Assembly (NCBI GenBank): GCA_032622095.1
Contig: CP136061.1
Span: 213,064,373-213,128,372 of the forward strand
Length of the DNA: 64,000 nt
Direction of reading: 5' to 3'
DNA from: Siphonodentalium dalli
Lineage: Eukaryota; Mollusca; Scaphopoda; Gadilida; Siphonodentaliidae
Shown: positions 31,046-43,512 of the stretch, piece after piece
Layout of the letters: every line of letters begins with the position of its first letter
Position numbering within the stretch: position 1 is the stretch's first letter
Translations under genes and position numbers: made by a program
Notes under the pieces: model-generated
The model's input: only the letters and a program-made list of their open reading frames with translations
Told to the model about the DNA's origin: nothing
Database searches by the model: none

Positions 31046-31419
31046 CCCTTTACCCAACAGAACGGCCCTGTGCCAATGCATTCTCTTATATATGCGAGTC
31101 GACCATAGGTCGCCTCGCATATATAAGAGAATGCATTGGCTTAACACATTAAAAATTATAAAATTGTTAAAGAATGTAAGAAAAAATGGTAAAAAGTGTT
31201 AAAAAAAGATGTTTTTTAGGCCAATGCATTCTCTTATATATGCGAGGCGACCTATGGTGCATTGGCACAGGGCATAACTGTAACCATCACAATGTGGTCA
31301 ATGAGCCGGTTCCAATGATATCCATATTTGTATGGTTTTATTGAGACAGACCCAAGATAATTTAGGCTGTTGCAGCTTTATTTGGCCGGTTTTGGCCGGT
31401 TTGTTGGGTAAAGGGTTAA
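31042..31419. mobile_element. Family A piggyBac-like MITE
   Basis: Same termini and layout as the copy at 4342 (CCCTTTACCCAACA ... TGTTGGGTAAAGGG, TTAA flanks). The second palindrome has lost its right arm near 31256. It shares its left TTAA with the upstream family A' element. Confidence 0.75.
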
Positions 31420-32559
31420 ATCATTGAGGTTGAGTGAGAAAATGATGAAAGAGTTAAAATGCTATCACTGCATGCAATCATGAGTATGTGTTGTAACTTT
31501 GATACTGTTTGGAGGTGGGTTATTGCTGAGAAGTGTCATATCCAGGTATCTCCAATGCTTTACATGTATAAAACATATGTTCTTAATGTCTTTAACACTG
31601 AATATGAATTCTTCTTCACTTGTGTTATCAATTTATCTGCCCATATAACCTTAACAAACGAATAATGGACCATTCAGGTGTATACTTTTACAACTGAGTG
31701 GGAGAATCCATTTAGTATGGAAATGGATAAGGGTCTTGTTTGATATTTAGTGATGACAATGAATGTGTTTATTTTTGCTTCAAAGCAAAATCAATAGAGA
31801 TTATATGTACTAATTTGTTAAAGATCTGAGAAAATTGAAATAGATAATAAATTTATAAAATAAAAGATACCAATCATATTCTGTTAAGTCAAACCCTATA
31901 GCAGGTCAGGCACATCTTGAATTAAACTATTATAGTTAATTTGACAGTGCTAAATTCACATTTTTCCTGTTTTAAGGATACTTTGGGATCGCTTATCCCA
32001 GTGCACAGTCAAATTGCAGTCTTAGTAACATTGCAGCAAATGAATAGTCTAATATACATTTTGTGTGCACCCTTTTTGCGCCAGCTTATTTCCTTTAATA
32101 ATGCCACAAGTATGGCTTTATAAATGACATTGAACAATTGACTCAGTCATTCCTTCATTACAATATTTAGACAAATAGAATGTTAATTAACTTGCCGATC
32201 ATGTGCCATCATGGTTAATTCATCACACGGATCGACCCATGTTATTTCGTAACAAAAACAGACATGATACGGAATTAGTGAAGCACTGATTTTCAATACG
32301 TTTTGTGAAATATGATTTTGGATTATCCCTCTTTTATCGAATTCACAAAACGGCAATACCCATATTCAACTATTATAGTTAAATATAACTATAGCAGTTG
32401 AATTCAGGATGTGCTTGACATGTATATATCTTACATATTAAGCATATCCAGATCAATTGGTCTAGGCTACGAGAATTTCACTTATTTGATTTGAAATGGT
32501 CTGTTGATAAGACCGTATGACATGAAATAAGTTGGATACAAAACTACTCCTATTCTATA
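31420..32559. other. Intergenic; family P fragment, otherwise nothing recognised
   Basis: A fragment at about 31662-31728 matches the right end of family P (ACTGAGTGGGAGAATCCATT). The rest is AT-rich. The open frames at 31459-31665 and 31941-32123 resemble no known protein. Confidence 0.4.
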
Positions 32560-32813
32560 TCCATTTCATGATGGTAGCTGCGCTGGTGCAGTATAAAAAA
32601 ATTCCTGTGCCAGTGTATTCTCTTATATATGCGAGTCTCCCATAGTGAGTCTCGCATATATAAGAGAATGCACTGGCTTACAAGTCAAGGTAAATATTTT
32701 TAGGCCAATACATCCTCTTATATATGTGAGGCTTCCTATGACACATATATAAGAGAATGCATTGGCACAGGGTTTTCGCAAACTTTCAGGAATCTCCAGT
32801 CATAAATGGTTAA
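32560..32813. mobile_element. Family A' palindromic element
   Basis: Starts near TTTCATGATGGTAGCTGCGC and ends near CAGTCATAAATGGTTAA. Two ATTCTCTTATATATG palindromes lie between. The left TTAA is degraded. Confidence 0.6.
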
Positions 32814-33335
32814 AGATACGGGCGGCGTTGGAGGTGGTTATGCTGTTAAAATATTCAGCTCCATCAAAAACCGCCATAAACAGAAAGAATAGTAAAATAT
32901 ATACATAATTTGTTCTTATACCAATCAGAAATATGGCATAAACAGTATGTTATTGTCAAATGTTTTCCTTTGTTATGTAAACAAAAGCAAAAAACGTTGC
33001 AGAACCTGGCTTTTGTTTAGATCCGGATATGGTAAACTTAAAGAGCGTTATTTGTTACTGTTTTCCTGATATGGAAATAATAAAGAGCGTTTATATGATT
33101 TGTGTGTGATTAACCAATAGAATTGCGCTGTGTTATGCAAACAGATGCAAAACTTCTGTATCACGAGCAGGTTCTTGTTTACGTACAGCATCATACGTCT
33201 TGACGACAATATACTATGTACGCGCTGATTATGTTTGGCATATGAGCAAAACTATATATATTTTAATATTCCTTCTGTTGATGGCGATATGAACAAATAT
33301 GAATATTTCCTCAATGAACGTCGCCTGTGCCTTTA
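32811..33335. repeat. Family I element, partial copy
   Basis: Begins TTAAAGATACGGGCGGCG and continues with AAAACCGCCATAAACAGAAA-type sequence. It ends near GTCGCCTGTGCCTTTAA, so both inverted ends are present but the middle is diverged or shortened relative to 58743-59570. Confidence 0.5.
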
Positions 33336-33567
33336 ACAGCAAATGATTCTCACATTATTTTGGGGTGTTTGTTGCATTCTGTAGTAGAACTGCTTTGACT
33401 CATTTGTCGTGCTGCGAGGTAAAACTCGAAACTCCAGTTCTCGTTATACCATCGCGTCACAACAAACTCATGCAATAACGTTAACCACTTCACGCACTTG
33501 TGCCATTCTCTCTATTTCTTTGCACAATATCAATAGAAGTGACCTTGGGTTATAAACCACTGAATTT

Positions 33568-33668
33568 AATTAGCTCAACTTTACAACGTAAAGTTTGAGC
33601 TATTGCCATGGGTTGGCATCCATCATCCATCTGTCAGTGCGTCAACAATTTCATTCGGCACGCCCTTG
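33568..33668. repeat. Family D terminal fragment
   Basis: Contains TAGCTCAACTTTACAACGTA, AAGTTTGAGCTATTGCCATG and GTCAACAATTTCATTCGGCA, the end of the family D arrays. It is cut off by a family B element. Confidence 0.55.
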
Positions 33669-34024
33669 TGGGCTAGCATCACCAAATTCACCCTCTGGAA
33701 ACCTCATTCTGCTTAGGCTTCAACTGCTATGGGAGACCTGGGATCAGATTGAAGTTCCCCAGTAGAGGTTGGTGATTTTCACCCATCAGTCACCTCGATT
33801 ATGCAAATTAGGGGATATAGAAACTGAACAGAAAGGGAAAAGTAACCAAAAACAATGTTAATTTGTCAGCTATAGATACTTTTCCCAGAAGATGAGGCTT
33901 AAGCAGAATGAGCTCCCAAGAGGGTGAATTTGGTGATACTAGCCCCCTGTGTGGTATAGCATCACTAATTTCACCCTCTGGAGACCTTATTCTGCAAATG
34001 TCAGTCAAACTATATCCAGGCTTG
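33665..34024. repeat. Family B foldback, left end truncated
   Basis: Starts within the module GGGCTAGCATCACCAAATTC and ends near CAGTCAAACTATATCCAGG. It includes the long-form centre with GATTGAAGTTCCCC. Confidence 0.6.
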
Positions 34025-34361
34025 TTTGCAAGTGGTGAACTATTAATATCATGACCAGTGCAGCATTGGTGAGACAACCTCCAGATATTATAACAGCATT
34101 GGCGGAATACTACAAGAGATATAGAATTTACCTGGGAATCTACACCGGGTGATCACACCCCCATGTTAGGTACAACTGTCAGCACTAACTATTTTGCCTC
34201 CATGCAATTTAGTGCATTGTTAGTTCGGATCTGATGCAATAGTAATATGCCAGGATGTGGCTTGGAGGGACAAACAGCAATATATTACAATTGTGGACAA
34301 GGAAAATATAACCTATCTTTAAGGACTCGGAGATGTATACAAACAGGCTCAAAATATGGTG

Positions 34362-34577
34362 CTGGTCATTTGCAGAACACATGGCCTCATCTGCTATGGG
34401 AGACCTGGACAAATGTAACAGATTTATGTTCCCAGAAACTTTATAAAGAAACTTGTTAATTTGATAAAACAGGGTGAAATTAGTGATGCTAGCCCACTGT
34501 GTGGGTTGCATCACTAAATTCACCCTCTGGGGACCTCATTATGCAAATGTCCAGCACCATATTTTGAGGCTTGTATA
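34362..34577. repeat. Family B foldback, diverged variant
   Basis: The left part is decayed (GGTCATTTGCAGAACACATG). The right module is good (ACTAAATTCACCCTCTGGGG) and ends in a variant terminus, CCAGCACCATATTTTGAGG. The same variant is found at 47281-47420, so it defines a subfamily. Confidence 0.55.
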
Positions 34578-36554
34578 TAAAGTGCAGGTAATCAAATTAA
34601 TTTCAAAGCAGAATATGCTGCATTACTAACTGGCATCAGTAATGTGACTAGAGGGTCTCTGTTGGGGGCATATAATTTCCAACTGCACCCCCTTACATAA
34701 GACCTACCTAAATTATATTTTGGGAAATTCCATTTACTCCCCCCCCCCCCCCCCCCCCCCCCCATTCTTCCTGGGTTGGAATTTTCCAACTGGTAAATTA
34801 AGCTTTCCAACTATTGAGAACTTCCAACCTGACACCCCTCTTAAGTTTTGAAATTTTACTTACAAATAATGTCCATTTTGTGTTCAATTATTTTACCCGA
34901 AAATACAGGGGGGGGGGGGGGCTCGAAAAAAAATTACAGGATACAAGGACCGGGTTGGTGGGTGTCCCCGAGCCCGGAATGCCGATTTTTTTCTGTCATG
35001 CAATTTTTTTCCAAAATCATTTCTAATACAAATTACAGCTTCAAATTGAAACAATCAGATTCATATAGTAGTGCATGCTATAGCCTTATACAAGTGAGGG
35101 GGCTCTATATTTATTTTTTCCCCACAATTTCTCCCTTTAACAGTTGAAACCATGGGGTGGGTCCGGTTTTGGTCGAGGAAAAAAATTGCAATGAAAAAAA
35201 ATCCATTCTCATAGTTTATCATGGCTTTTTAAAACTTATTATACATGCAGGTATCCTCTAACATAGAAATTCATATTGCTTAAAAGTTCTTGGGTCCCTC
35301 ATTCCTTGAAATCCCACTGGAAACCCTAGACTTTTAAATAAATACTGGTATAAATGTATGACCCATTAGATTATTGATTTGCTGTCAAAAAGCCGAAAAA
35401 CCGTTTGCCTCATTTGTTTATATTAATGATATCAGTCAAGATATTGAATAAACGATAAATACAGTGACCACGTGGTTGAAGTCGATACATGACTACAGTA
35501 ACTTAAATTACATAATAACGTGTTGTTCACTGATTGGAGCATTAAAAGGCTCCAGATTCAATCTCAGAGCATCTAATTTTCTAAATTTTCCGGGGGAGGC
35601 CCCCTGACTCCCTCCAGTACTCTCCCCCCTCAGGCCTTCGGGAGATGCCTTTGGCATCTCCTGCTGGGATACTACTCGCCTCAACATTTTGTAGGAGAGC
35701 TACTCGCCACTCGCCTAGAATGATTTTAAGGGGAGTTCCTCATTGCTCACCAGTGATTTCCCACATGGAGAGGACTGGAACTGTGTTTATTTAATCAAAT
35801 TGATGGTGTTTTTACTTTACACATGCACATATTTTAACCTATTGCTAATAAGGGACACAACTATCCTGTTAAAGTGGGTATTTTACCTTTATAACCATAC
35901 ATATTTGGGTTTTTAAAGGTTTTGTTGGCATAGTTTTCAGCCATGTGCTTTGTTTATTTTTTGTGGGTGTACTTGATCAGCATTCTCTCAGTTCCAGTGC
36001 AGACACAATGAGAGACCCTTCCCCTGGCAACAAATTATTTAGTAGAATTTACAAGATTTTCATCAATTTTGGGGGTGGGTGTCCCAGACCTGGGTGGAAA
36101 AAACTTACGCTCCCGGGGTGGTGGGTCCCCAAAACTGAAAAAAAAAAAAAATTCCACCTTGTATCTGCAATTTTTTTCCTGACCCCCCCCCCTGGAAAGT
36201 AGGCTAATGTGTAACTTTTTTAAAAACAGGTAATAATGTAATAATGTTCTAAAAATTTTGTGGAGAAATATTTGAAAACAAGAGCATCGCTAATACAAAT
36301 GGTCATAACTCGGGTGAAAATTTGGCGGGCAGAACACAAATTCAAACTTGACTGGTATTTTGTGCTAGTAAACCCACACACCAAATTTCATTCAATATAG
36401 TTCAGACTTACTAAAGTTATCATTCAGCAATGAAAAAAGCAAATGGACAGACAGATGGATGGAATCATTGGAATGACAGACCAATAACATAATATGTCCC
36501 ATTTTGATTCAAAATGGTCGCATAAAAATAATTTCCGAGTGACAGAAGCTCCTG
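34578..36554. other. Intergenic; homopolymer-rich dispersed repeats
   Basis: A run of 25 C spans 34739-34763. G-run repeats at about 34905-35030 and 36070-36200 share the layout G-run, AAAAAAATT, a GTGGGTGTCCC-type phrase, and AATTTTTTTCC. A related copy in the other sense lies at 44585-44720. At about 36290-36470 there is a monomer with GGTCATAACTCGGGTG and ACACACCAAATTTCATTC, of a kind also seen at 46640 and 47990. No gene is recognised. Confidence 0.45.
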
Positions 36555-36955
36555 TTAACCCTTTACCCCAACAGAATGGCCCTGTGCCAATGCATTCTCT
36601 TATATATGCGAGTCGACCATAGGTCGCCTCGCATATATAAGAGAATGCATTGGCTTAACACATTAAAAATTATAAAATTGTTAAAGAATGTAAGAAAAAA
36701 TGGTAAAAAGTGTTAAAAAAAGTATTTTTTTAGGCCAATGCATTCTCTTATATATGCGAGGCGACCTATGGTCGACTCGCATATATAAGAGAATGCATTG
36801 GCACAGGGCATAACTGTAACTATCACAATGTGGTCAAGGAGCCGGTTCCAATGATATCCATATTTGTATGGTTCTATTGAGACAGACCGAAGATATTTTA
36901 GGCTGTTGAAGCTTTATTTGGCCGGTTTTGGCCGGTTTGTTGGGTAAAGGGTTAA
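36555..36955. mobile_element. Family A piggyBac-like MITE
   Basis: Full-length copy with TTAA flanks, CCCTTTACCCCAACA and TGTTGGGTAAAGGG ends, and two intact ATATATGCGAG palindromes. It is nearly identical to the copy at 4342. Confidence 0.75.
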
Positions 36956-37290
36956 CTGGTCTATCTGACTCAAAGCTACAATTTTATTTTGCAGGGAAAA
37001 GATAACAATCTTTAAATCCATTGCAAACCAAGTTCCAGAGAGCAGAAATAATGAGAAAACGTTCTTGATAGAAAAAGCATTTATTGGAAACATGTATGAA
37101 TATTCTTAACATATATATTAACTTCATTGAATAACAAGCAGCTAAATTTAATAAATAAAACTTTTTATCACAGCAAATTTTCTAAGGCTTCATATGAGTG
37201 ATCAATGAATCACAATAAAATGGCAGGCACCAGCCTAGAGGTTTCAAATTGGGAGAAGTCACTTCTCCCTCTTGACTTTTCCCTCTTTGG

Positions 37291-37803
37291 TTACAAGCCT
37301 GAGTTTAGTGTGCCTGTCATTTGTAGTATGAGGTCCCCAGAAGGTGAATTTAGTAATCCTATCCCACATAGCGGGCCAACATCACCAAATTAACCCTCTG
37401 GGAACCTCATTCTGCATGACATTGTCTGCTATGGGAGACTTAAGACTCAGATTGAAGTTCCCAAATGGTGAATATGAGACATAAGACTTAGATTGATGTT
37501 CCCAAATGGTGAAGATTGTGATGTACACCCATTGGGAACCTCGATTATGCAATCTGTCATCTGACAATTTGGGGATTTTGAGAAACTAAACTAAAAAAGA
37601 AATAGAATCTATTTGAAGAAGTTTCTATAGAAATTTGATAATAAAGAAACTTTCCCGAAAAGATGAGGCATAAGCAGAATGAGGTCCACAGAGGGTGAAT
37701 TTAGTGATGCTAGCTCACTGTGCATGATAGCGTCACTAAATTCACCCTCTGGGGAACTCATTCTGCAAATGACAGACACGTTATATTATAATCAGGCTTG
37801 TTT
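37291..37803. repeat. Family B foldback, longest copy
   Basis: From GAGTTTAGTGTGCCTGTCAT to GACAGACACGTTATATTATA. The centre carries a local duplication of the GATTGAAGTTCCCAAATGG segment (about 37450 and 37492), which makes it longer than its relatives. Confidence 0.65.
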
Positions 37804-38102
37804 GGTTATTAGGGAAAAGTGGACTGTAATCAAGGAGAAATAATGGACCAAGTTCAATTTACAACTCAACATCAACCTTCTACAATTCAATAAGTATTAT
37901 TCAATAGCCCATTTATAACACCATTATAACGAGTAAGTACACAATTATAATCAGTAAATAGCCTTGAAATATGCACACGGATATATATGAGAGAAGTGAC
38001 TTCTCCCTAAGGCACAAATATGGAGAAGTGGAACATTTTTAGGGAGAAGATATCTCCCAAGTCACCCTCTAGGCTGGTCCCTGCAAAATGGTGAGCATTC
38101 CA

Positions 38103-38491
38103 TTAACCCTTTACCCAACAAACCGGCCAAATAAAGCTTCAACAGCCTAAAATATCTTGGGTCTGTCTCAATAAAACCATACAAATATGGATATCATTGG
38201 AACCGGCTCATTGACCACATTGTGATAGTTACAGTTAGCCCTGTGCCAATGCATTCTCTTATATATGCGAGTCGACCATAGGTCGCCTCGCATATATAAG
38301 AGAATGCATTGGCCTAAAAAAAAAAAAAATTTAACACTTTTTACCATTTTTTCTTACATTCTTTAACAATTTTATAATTTTTAATGTGTTAAGCCAATGC
38401 ATTCTCTTATATATGCGAGGCGACCTATGGTCGACTCGCATATATAAGTGAATGCATTGGCACAGGGCCCTTCTGTTGGGTAAAGGGTTAA
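38103..38491. mobile_element. Family A piggyBac-like MITE, inverted copy
   Basis: The same element as at 36555 but reverse-complemented, about 1.1 kb downstream. TTAA borders are intact. With 36555-36955 it forms a large inverted pair that could itself pair as a long stem. Confidence 0.75.
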
Positions 38492-38647
38492 TTACACTGG
38501 GCTGGGTTAGGCAAATTATTGCATTGTCAAGGGTAGTGGAATGGAATGATGGTTATTTATTACTTATAGATACATGTAAGTAAGGTGCATTGTAATAGGA
38601 ATTTACCGTGGCCAATGTAGCTTTATAGAACACCACCAGATATAGCA

Positions 38648-38785
38648 AGATCAAAGTAAATATATGTTGTTAGGTCAATGTATTATCTTATATATGTGAG
38701 GATCCCTATAGAGACATAAATAAGAGAATGCATTGGCACAGGACTTTCGTAAAATTTCAGGAAGCTACAGTCATGGAAGGGTCAA
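38648..38785. repeat. Family A' right-half fragment
   Basis: Contains TTAGGTCAATGTATTATC through CAGTCATGGAAGGGTCAA. The left half is missing. Confidence 0.5.
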
Positions 38786-39605
38786 GTACTATTTCCTTAT
38801 TTCCTTCAAATATTTTGTCGGATGGTAAATTGGCCTAATTTTAATAAAAATTTTCATCAATATAGCTCAGTACAAAATGTTCATGAACATTACATTTCTA
38901 GTGGATACACCCTTTCAATACTAAACACTCATTGACGAGTAGTTCCCTTGGTATGCAAGTACATGTACAAGTTTGTCGGAGGGGTGATGGAGATTGTTAC
39001 TAATAAAACGATCCACGGGTGAACTGCTGGAAGATTCAAAATAAATTCTTCTCATTTTCAAAATTATAAAAGTTTGCAAACTATAGCTAGTCAGTTTCAT
39101 TATGATCGTAAAATATTTAGCTATTGGACATACACATAATTTTTTTGGATACACCCTTTTAAAACTTTTGTCAGTAAAAATGCACTTTTTTTCATGTCTC
39201 TTTTTGGCTATTTTTTCCCCATTCATTTTTGCTCCGTTCCTGGGTAATTTCCGATTCCTGCCCAGTGTAATGAATAGAATCCTTCCATGAACGACATGTA
39301 TTTGATGATTGGATGAGATTAATGTGAGTCTTCTGCTCGATCAAGAAATACACAGAATGCAATATAAATTAAATCAAGAAGGACCAAGATGCGACAATTA
39401 TTTAGCCCACCTGTCAATAGTAACAGGTGGCATATTTAAATACCTGTCACAGCACATAAGTGAATGGCATAACACATCTAAGGCACATCATTTGAAATAA
39501 TCTTTGGCGACATCAATAACTTAGTTGGTTTATGAAAAATTTAAAAACTAATTATTTCACAGTTAACACCTGTGTATTTTCCTTTGAGAGAATAATTTAT
39601 TCGCT

Positions 39606-39864
39606 CTTAAACCCTTTCTATACTAAAAATACTCATTGACGAGTAGTTTTCCCTTAGGAAATGTTCAGATAATAAGTTCAACAAACCATAGGTCTCTTGT
39701 TGAACTTATTATCTGAACATTTCCCTACAAAGAATATGAATTCTTCTCTACTTTTATTATCTGCTTATTTTTCCTGAAAACCCCTCCAGATGAATAATAT
39801 AGACCATTCCAATGTATCCTTTTATAACTGAGTGGTAGAGTCCATTTATCATAGAAAGGGTTAA
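39606..39864. mobile_element. Family P TTAA element
   Basis: TTAAACCCTTTCTATACTAA at the left and ATCATAGAAAGGGTTAA at the right. A central hairpin is formed by GATAATAAGTTCAACAAAC and its complement. Confidence 0.7.
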
Positions 39865-39901
39865 TCAACTTGGAACATAAATCAAGTTAAATATTCAATC
39901 C

Positions 39902-39997
39902 AATGAATGGCAACAAGCCATATTTCCGACTAAATCCTGAAAAATTACCCATAATTCTGCTGTGGTGAATGAGTGGATTATTTAGGGCATTACTGTA
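39902..39997. mobile_element. Family C half-element (right arm)
   Basis: AATGAATGGCAACAAGCCAT through GGGCATTACTGTA. It is the complement of the half found at 18099. Single arms like this can arise by deletion of a hairpin arm during replication. Confidence 0.6.
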
Positions 39998-40254
39998 GCT
40001 AATCCACTAGGCAAACTGATTGTCAAAGAGCCGGCGCAGAAGAAGCATGAGGACATCAAAGTACATGCACTTGAAAAGTATTATCTTATGAATGGGAAAT
40101 ATCCAAGCAATCTTATGTCAGACCATTCACGACTTTAAGCTTATGGGCCAAGCCTGTTTATATTTTCATCGCATTGCTGTGCTTGGCAAAGTGGGGCCAC
40201 CAGACAGACAATATCACGGGAAATTATTATTATTATATATTTTTTTTTAGATAT

Positions 40255-40442
40255 TTAACTCTTTCTATACTAAATACTCATTGACGAGTAATTACTTTAT
40301 GAAATGTTCAGATAATAAGTTAAAAAACATTTGTTGAAATTATTATCTGAACATTTTCCTACCAATGAATATGAATCATTCTGCTCTTGTATTATCTATT
40401 TTTCTGTCCCTCGTCTGGTTGGAAAGGGTTAATAATGTTTTG
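40255..40442. mobile_element. Family P TTAA element, short copy
   Basis: TTAACTCTTTCTATACTAAA at the left and GGTTGGAAAGGGTTAA at the right. The right third of the longer copies is missing. Confidence 0.6.
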
Positions 40443-40490
40443 TAATGTCTAATATTTTAATTACAATATACTGTAGTCTGGAACCAGCCA

Positions 40491-40945
40491 GACAAGTCTG
40501 GATAGAGTGTGTCTGACATTTGCAGAATGATGTCCCAGAGGGTGAATTAGTGATGCTATCCTGCACAGCAGGCTAGCATCACCAAATTCACCATCTGGGA
40601 ACCTCTTCTTCTTTGACCTTAACTGCTATATATGGGAGACCTATAGCTAGGATCAGATTGAAGTTTCCCAGTTGAAGTTGGTGATTAGTCACCTCGATAT
40701 GCAATTTATCTTCTGCAAATTAGGGGATATAGAAACTGAACAGAAGGGAAAAAGTAACTAAAAACAATGTTAATTTGAGACAATACATACTTCCCAGAAG
40801 ATGAGGCCTTTTCAGAATGAGGTCCCCAGAGGGTGAATTTTGTGATGCTAGCCTGCTGTGCGGGATAACATCAATAACTTCACCCTGTGAGGACCTCATT
40901 CTGTCAGACACACTATCAAAATGTCAGACACACTATATCCAGGAT
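40491..40945. repeat. Family B foldback element
   Basis: From AGTCTGGATAGAGTGTGTCT to a doubled terminus with GTCAGACACACTATCAAAAT and then GTCAGACACACTATATCC. The duplicated right end may record repair or a nested copy. Confidence 0.6.
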
Positions 40946-41715
40946 TGCAGCCAGACAGTGAACTGATGAATACATAGGAGTTATCAATGATATGAATTAG
41001 CTGCTAGAAGCAGGCCTGTAACATCCTGAATTCAACTAGTATATCTATATTAATATTTATATCTGCACCATATATACATCAATAATTTAATCATAAGCTG
41101 TCAATCCACAGAATACTATATAACCATTGGTTGTCACACATTTAGTCATTACAGTTATTTCTTGATAACCTAAATTTTTTGATTACTTCTGCTTTTGAAA
41201 TGATAGAATTCACAGCAGCATTGTGTCATATAACCCCACCTATATACCGTGTGCCTAAATTTACATGAGAATTGTTCAATACTTATTCGATACTCTTTGT
41301 GATATAAACAGGGATTCCGATGTTGCATAAAATTCGTTCAGGTTGGACTGCCCTGCCATTAAATTTACTGTTATTAGTCATCAGTACTTAGGTGCATAAG
41401 ATACTAGAAATATCAACAAGACTCAAACAACATTTGCAAAGAAATGAAGTTTCAGAAACTAACAACTTCACAGTACAAGCAAAATATTTGTGGAACACCT
41501 GCTACCACAGTGGAGTGACCAGTTGACCAGTGCATAGACACTCTTCACTAGCCAATCAAAAGCTACAAATTTATGACGCCACTTGATCAAATGACAGCGT
41601 GCATTTCAATTTCAACGTTGGATGCATCTTTTTCGTAGGCAATAATCTAAAAATTTTCTCTTCTTTTATACCTTCTACTAATGCTGGTTCTCCTGTAACA
41701 TGACAGATTAAATTA
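40946..41715. other. Intergenic, nothing recognised
   Basis: AT-rich sequence with no shared repeat or protein similarity noticed. Confidence 0.4.
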
Positions 41716-41870
41716 TAAGAAATAACTCTTGTTTCGAATAAGGTTATGAGGTATAACCAAAAAGTTTGAAGACAAATTTACTATAATGGCGCTACACGCA
41801 TTATATAATTTATCTTCAAACTTTTCGGTTATAACTGCATAACCTTAATCGAAACAAGAGTTATTTCTTA
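41716..41870. mobile_element. 155-bp foldback MITE
   Basis: TAAGAAATAACTCTTGTTTC at the left is mirrored by GAAACAAGAGTTATTTCTTA at the right, with arms of about 33 bp. A second inner pair (CCAAAAAGTTTGAAGA / TCTTCAAACTTTTCGG) extends the stem. Only one copy was seen. The target duplication is not clear. Confidence 0.65.
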
Positions 41871-43015
41871 AATAAAGTTTATTGATATGTTGTCATCACA
41901 ATACACCTGACAATCATTTTAGCTACCTGAAGTGAAAAGATAAATGCTATGACTATAACCTGATACATATACACGTGAGGTTGTTACATTCTATATAATT
42001 GTATATATATATATGTAAATCTATATAATATCACAGACTAGAAATTAACATCATTGTCGCTTTTTTAAATCTTCAACAATACTCAACAAAAGAAATATTG
42101 ATTTAAAATTGGAAATGATGGCTGAGGTTATTTTAAAGATATGTATTTTTGGCCATGAAAATCAATACAGAAATCAACTATTGGCATCAACTTAAATGTG
42201 GTTATGTTATGATATCAAATCTGATTGTAAAATTGTCATCACTGTTTGTGTGCAGTAGTAGAATATTCTTTATCGTAAGGCAATGTGACAAAAGTTGTAT
42301 GACTTAAATTGGACATTATATCACATGATCTTAAAGGGGTACTGTACTCAAATGTTGTTGTTGGTTTCTATATTCTCCGCTTCATAGAATAAGGTAACCA
42401 GATTTCTATTATCTGACTGTCTGCTGAGTACGAAGTAATGTTACAGATGACAGATAAGCCAGAAAGCAAAAAATAAAATGCTCATCGTCAAGATATTTGC
42501 AGGTAAATGTATAAAATAAATGTTATATTATATGCATAATAGTCCCAGATACTCATTAATTTTATTGTATAATCAGTGAGTGGCTTGAGTTCACACCCTG
42601 TATATACCTAATTTTGTACACGATGTGTGACATATGTTGCCCAATCCACTGTCCATCAATTAATTTGATAAAGTCTTGTACATGGAAATTCGTAACTTAG
42701 TTCATGGCTGAAGCCATTAAGTAAATTGATATTACATTATTTAACTTGATTTTAAGATAACCTGTTAACCTAAATGTTTACAGAACACATCTTCAACTTC
42801 AATTAATTATTTTTCTATATATTATCAATATTAGATCATTGTTATTGAATTGGCATACAGTCTCTCTTTAAATCATAAGGGTCTGCAATAAAATCATAAG
42901 GATCCACCAACAAAAAAATCAATTCACACAATTTTTATTGTAGTGTGTGCTCCCTGCTATATATGGAGAGGCCTTCATGCTATATAACATATTTCAATTC
43001 ATTTCATATGACATA
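41871..43015. other. Intergenic, nothing recognised
   Basis: AT-rich. Phrases at 42340-42800 (for example ACTGTACTCAAATGTTG and TTGAGTTCACACCCTGTATA) are the inverse of phrases at about 3700-4180 (GTGTAAACTCAAGCCACTCA). A diverged dispersed repeat therefore links the two regions. Confidence 0.45.
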
Positions 43016-43231
43016 TACAGTAATGCCCTAAATAATCGACTCCTTAACCACAGAAGAATTATGGGTAATTTTTAAGGATTTAATCGGAAATATGGCTTGT
43101 TGCCATTCATCGGAAAGCTCTCACTGAGAGCTTTCCGATGAATGGCAACATGCCATATTTCCGACTAAATCCTGAAAATTTACCCATAATTCTGCTGTGG
43201 TTGAGGAGTCAATTATTCAGGGCATTACTGT
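43016..43231. mobile_element. Family C TA-flanked foldback
   Basis: Full copy with arms of ~95 bp and a short loop (CGGAAAGCTCTCACTGAGAG). Ends TACAGTAATGCCC and GGGCATTACTGT. A few mismatches between arms. Confidence 0.75.
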
Positions 43232-43512
43232 TTTTTTTAAATATATAGTTATCAACAAAGCACTTGGAGATTCACAAAGAGGATTGACACCGTTACTGTT
43301 ATAATAAGGTGATTTCCTAACCATAAGGCCTTCATGTTCAATAAAGAAAATTCAACAAGAGTATATACTCAGAAATATAAATTTGTCAAAGGCACTGATG
43401 GGAGGCACAATGTTATAATGATATGCATATGGGGGACAACAAGAATACATTAGATAAACAATAATGCTGACAGCAGGTTTGGTTTGTTCAGAATTATAAA
43501 GGAGGTCCCATA

